Both the position numbers and the translations under genes were made by a program. A DNA stretch of 44,986 bases from JANQKX01 sp039028695. GTDB lineage: Bacteria > Pseudomonadota > Alphaproteobacteria > Kiloniellales > Kiloniellaceae. The DNA lies in assembly GCA_039028695.1 (NCBI GenBank), contig JBCCHN010000034.1, forward strand, positions 1-44,986, read 5' to 3'. Every line of letters begins with the position of its first letter. The stretch's first letter is position 1. This document shows, one piece after another, positions 43,719-44,986 of this stretch. A model generated the notes under the pieces. That model made no database searches. It had not been told where the DNA came from and was given only the letters and a program-made list of their open reading frames with translations.

Positions 43719-44513
43719 ATGGATGCCAGCTATCAAACTCTCGAGCTTTCGCAAGCAGCGCCTCATGTCCTGGTGGTGAAATTGAACCGGCCGGAAGCCG
43801 CCAATGCCTTCAATACGCAGATGGCTCGGGATCTTATTGATCTTTTTGAAGGCTTGGCGCTGGAGGCTTTCGGTACCCGCTGCGTCGTGTTGACAGGGTC
43901 TGGAAATCGGGCTTTTTGCGCGGGTGCGGACTTAAAAGAGCGCCACGGCATGAGCGATTCGGCCTGGGCCACGCAGCACCTCCTTTACGAACGCATGATC
44001 CGGGCTTTGATCGATTGCCCTCTTCCTGTTATCGGCGCCGTTAACGGCGCGGCTTATGGGGGCGGCTGTGAAATTGCTTGCGCGTTGGATTTTCTTTATG
44101 CCGCTGACACGGCCCGCTTCGCCCAGACCGAAACTTCCCTCGGGTTCATCCCGGGTGCTGGGGGAACCCAGACCCTGGCGCGGGCGGTGGGGGAACGCCG
44201 GGCCAAGGAAATCATCCTTTCTGCGAAACCCTTTTCCGCTGCTGAGGCCTTCGAGTGGGGCCTGGTCAACCGGGTGCTACCCCAGGATCAGCTCGTGGAA
44301 GCTGCCATCGAGGTGGCGTCTCGCTTGAGTGAAAACGCACCTGTCGCCGTGCGCTTGGCCAAACAGGCCATCCACCGGGGCTTGCAAATGTCGCTTGCTG
44401 ACGGCCTGGCCTTCGAGATTGAAGCCTATAATCGAACCGTTACCACGGCGGATCGACTGGAAGGGGTGGCGGCTTTTAACGAGAAAAGAAAGCCGCGATT
44501 TAAGGGTCAATAG
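43719..44513 (+). CDS. Enoyl-CoA hydratase/isomerase family protein
   Basis: 264 residues of the crotonase fold: LNRPEAANAFNTQM, oxyanion-hole blocks NRAFCAGADLKER and NGAAYGGGCEIACALDFLYA, and the active-site region QTETSLGFIPGAGGTQTLARAVG with a catalytic-type Glu, then AKEIILSAKPFSAAEAFEWGLVNRV. It would hydrate a 2-enoyl-CoA; the sequence resembles methylglutaconyl-CoA hydratase/AUH-like members, but substrate is not certain. It shares a divergent promoter region with the acyl-CoA dehydrogenase and overlaps the end of the convergent LysR gene by 14 bases. Confidence 0.92.
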   Translation: MDASYQTLELSQAAPHVLVVKLNRPEAANAFNTQMARDLIDLFEGLALEAFGTRCVVLTGSGNRAFCAGADLKERHGMSDSAWATQHLLYERMIRALIDCPLPVIGAVNGAAYGGGCEIACALDFLYAADTARFAQTETSLGFIPGAGGTQTLARAVGERRAKEIILSAKPFSAAEAFEWGLVNRVLPQDQLVEAAIEVASRLSENAPVAVRLAKQAIHRGLQMSLADGLAFEIEAYNRTVTTADRLEGVAAFNEKRKPRFKGQ

Positions 44514-44986
44514 TGCCTTGTCCCCGCTCCATGAAGTGATTCCGAAAGGCCTCATACCAGTCGTATGGCGGGAATAGAGGGGATCGGGACAGCATGACTT
44601 GCCGGGTGAACTCCGGGGCTTTTGGAACCAAGAACAGTGTTTGCTTGTCCAGGTGATTTTGGACCATACGGAAAGGGAAGTAGCCCGATCCCCCTTGTTG
44701 CAGCAGATAGCTAAGGGCCAAGGTGCCCTCTCCAAAGGTCACAGCAGCCGTTTCGGTGACCGGGTAGGCGAGGGCATGGTCGCGGCGAAAACGCTCCCCC
44801 CAATCCACATAAATATAATTCGAGTCCCACCGTTGAAGAGGCCTATCTTCGCTGGAAACCAACACCAAGCGCTCTTCAAAAAGAGGATCGGATTCAAATC
44901 CCGATCCGGGGATAGGGCCGAAGTGGAGCGCCGCATCCACCAGATTACTGTTGAGCCAGCGACTCAAGGTCGCCCCATCAGCACTC
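44500..44986 (-). CDS. LysR-family regulator, C-terminal effector domain (gene continues past window edge)
   Basis: The frame is open to the right edge, so the DNA-binding domain lies outside. The visible ~162 residues match the second half of a LysR substrate-binding domain: NSNLVDAALHFGPIPGSGFESDPLFEERLVLVSSEDRPL, then VTFGEGTLALSYLLQQGGSGYFPFRMVQNHL, the usual ..G.G...LP..... element, and LFPPYDWYEAFRNHFMERG. It is convergent with the enoyl-CoA hydratase gene and overlaps its stop. Whether it controls the acyl-CoA genes cannot be judged from this fragment. Confidence 0.8.
   Translation of the reverse strand, partial: SADGATLSRWLNSNLVDAALHFGPIPGSGFESDPLFEERLVLVSSEDRPLQRWDSNYIYVDWGERFRRDHALAYPVTETAAVTFGEGTLALSYLLQQGGSGYFPFRMVQNHLDKQTLFLVPKAPEFTRQVMLSRSPLFPPYDWYEAFRNHFMERGQGTIDP

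Overview
The window comes from an alphaproteobacterial chromosome. The evidence is the dnaG-rpoD pair with an alphaproteobacterial-type RpoD carrying an acidic insertion, the TRAP and TctABC solute transporters, and beta-hydroxyaspartate-cycle genes. DNA is moderately GC-rich. Both edges cut genes: an HD-GYP protein on the left and a LysR regulator on the right.

Layout. (1) 1-1533: end of a receiver/HD-GYP protein, then msrA. (2) 1555-7802: a RpiR regulator (minus) divergent from an operon of N-formylglutamate amidohydrolase-like protein, TRAP transporter (dctQ, dctM, dctP) and a glutamine-synthetase-like ligase; a perfect inverted repeat in the divergent promoter region is a candidate operator. 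(3) 7952-12399: housekeeping dnaG, rpoD and a CAU-anticodon tRNA. (4) 12842-20698: one giant glycine-rich autotransporter (minus) with about 31 repeats, followed by a remnant of an IS110-type transposase and an MscS channel. (5) 23459-32914: a divergent catabolic locus. On the minus strand are an isopropylmalate/tartrate-dehydrogenase-like enzyme, a Gfo/Idh oxidoreductase and a GntR regulator. On the plus strand are TctC, TctB, TctA, an ABM-domain protein, a metallo-beta-lactamase-fold lactonase-like enzyme, OtnK and OtnC. Together these look like uptake and breakdown of a four-carbon acid sugar to dihydroxyacetone phosphate, with a non-standard set of oxidising enzymes. (6) 33399-36255: a fusion of a periplasmic solute-binding domain with a TRIC/UPF0126 membrane domain, then a gene-poor stretch with small ORFs and decayed sequence. 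(7) 36256-42339: a FAD monooxygenase divergent from a decaying beta-hydroxyaspartate cassette (bhcB with a one-base frameshift, intact bhcC, bhcD reduced to fragments), then a universal stress protein and alanine dehydrogenase. (8) 42431-44986: acyl-CoA dehydrogenase, enoyl-CoA hydratase and the LysR fragment.

The most interesting points are the variant tetronate locus, the half-decayed beta-hydroxyaspartate cycle, the binding-protein/TRIC fusion, the formylglutamate amidohydrolase-TRAP-glutamine synthetase operon with its operator, and a phased AATGT repeat in the tetronate promoter region. Product calls rest on reading motifs by eye; no database search was run.
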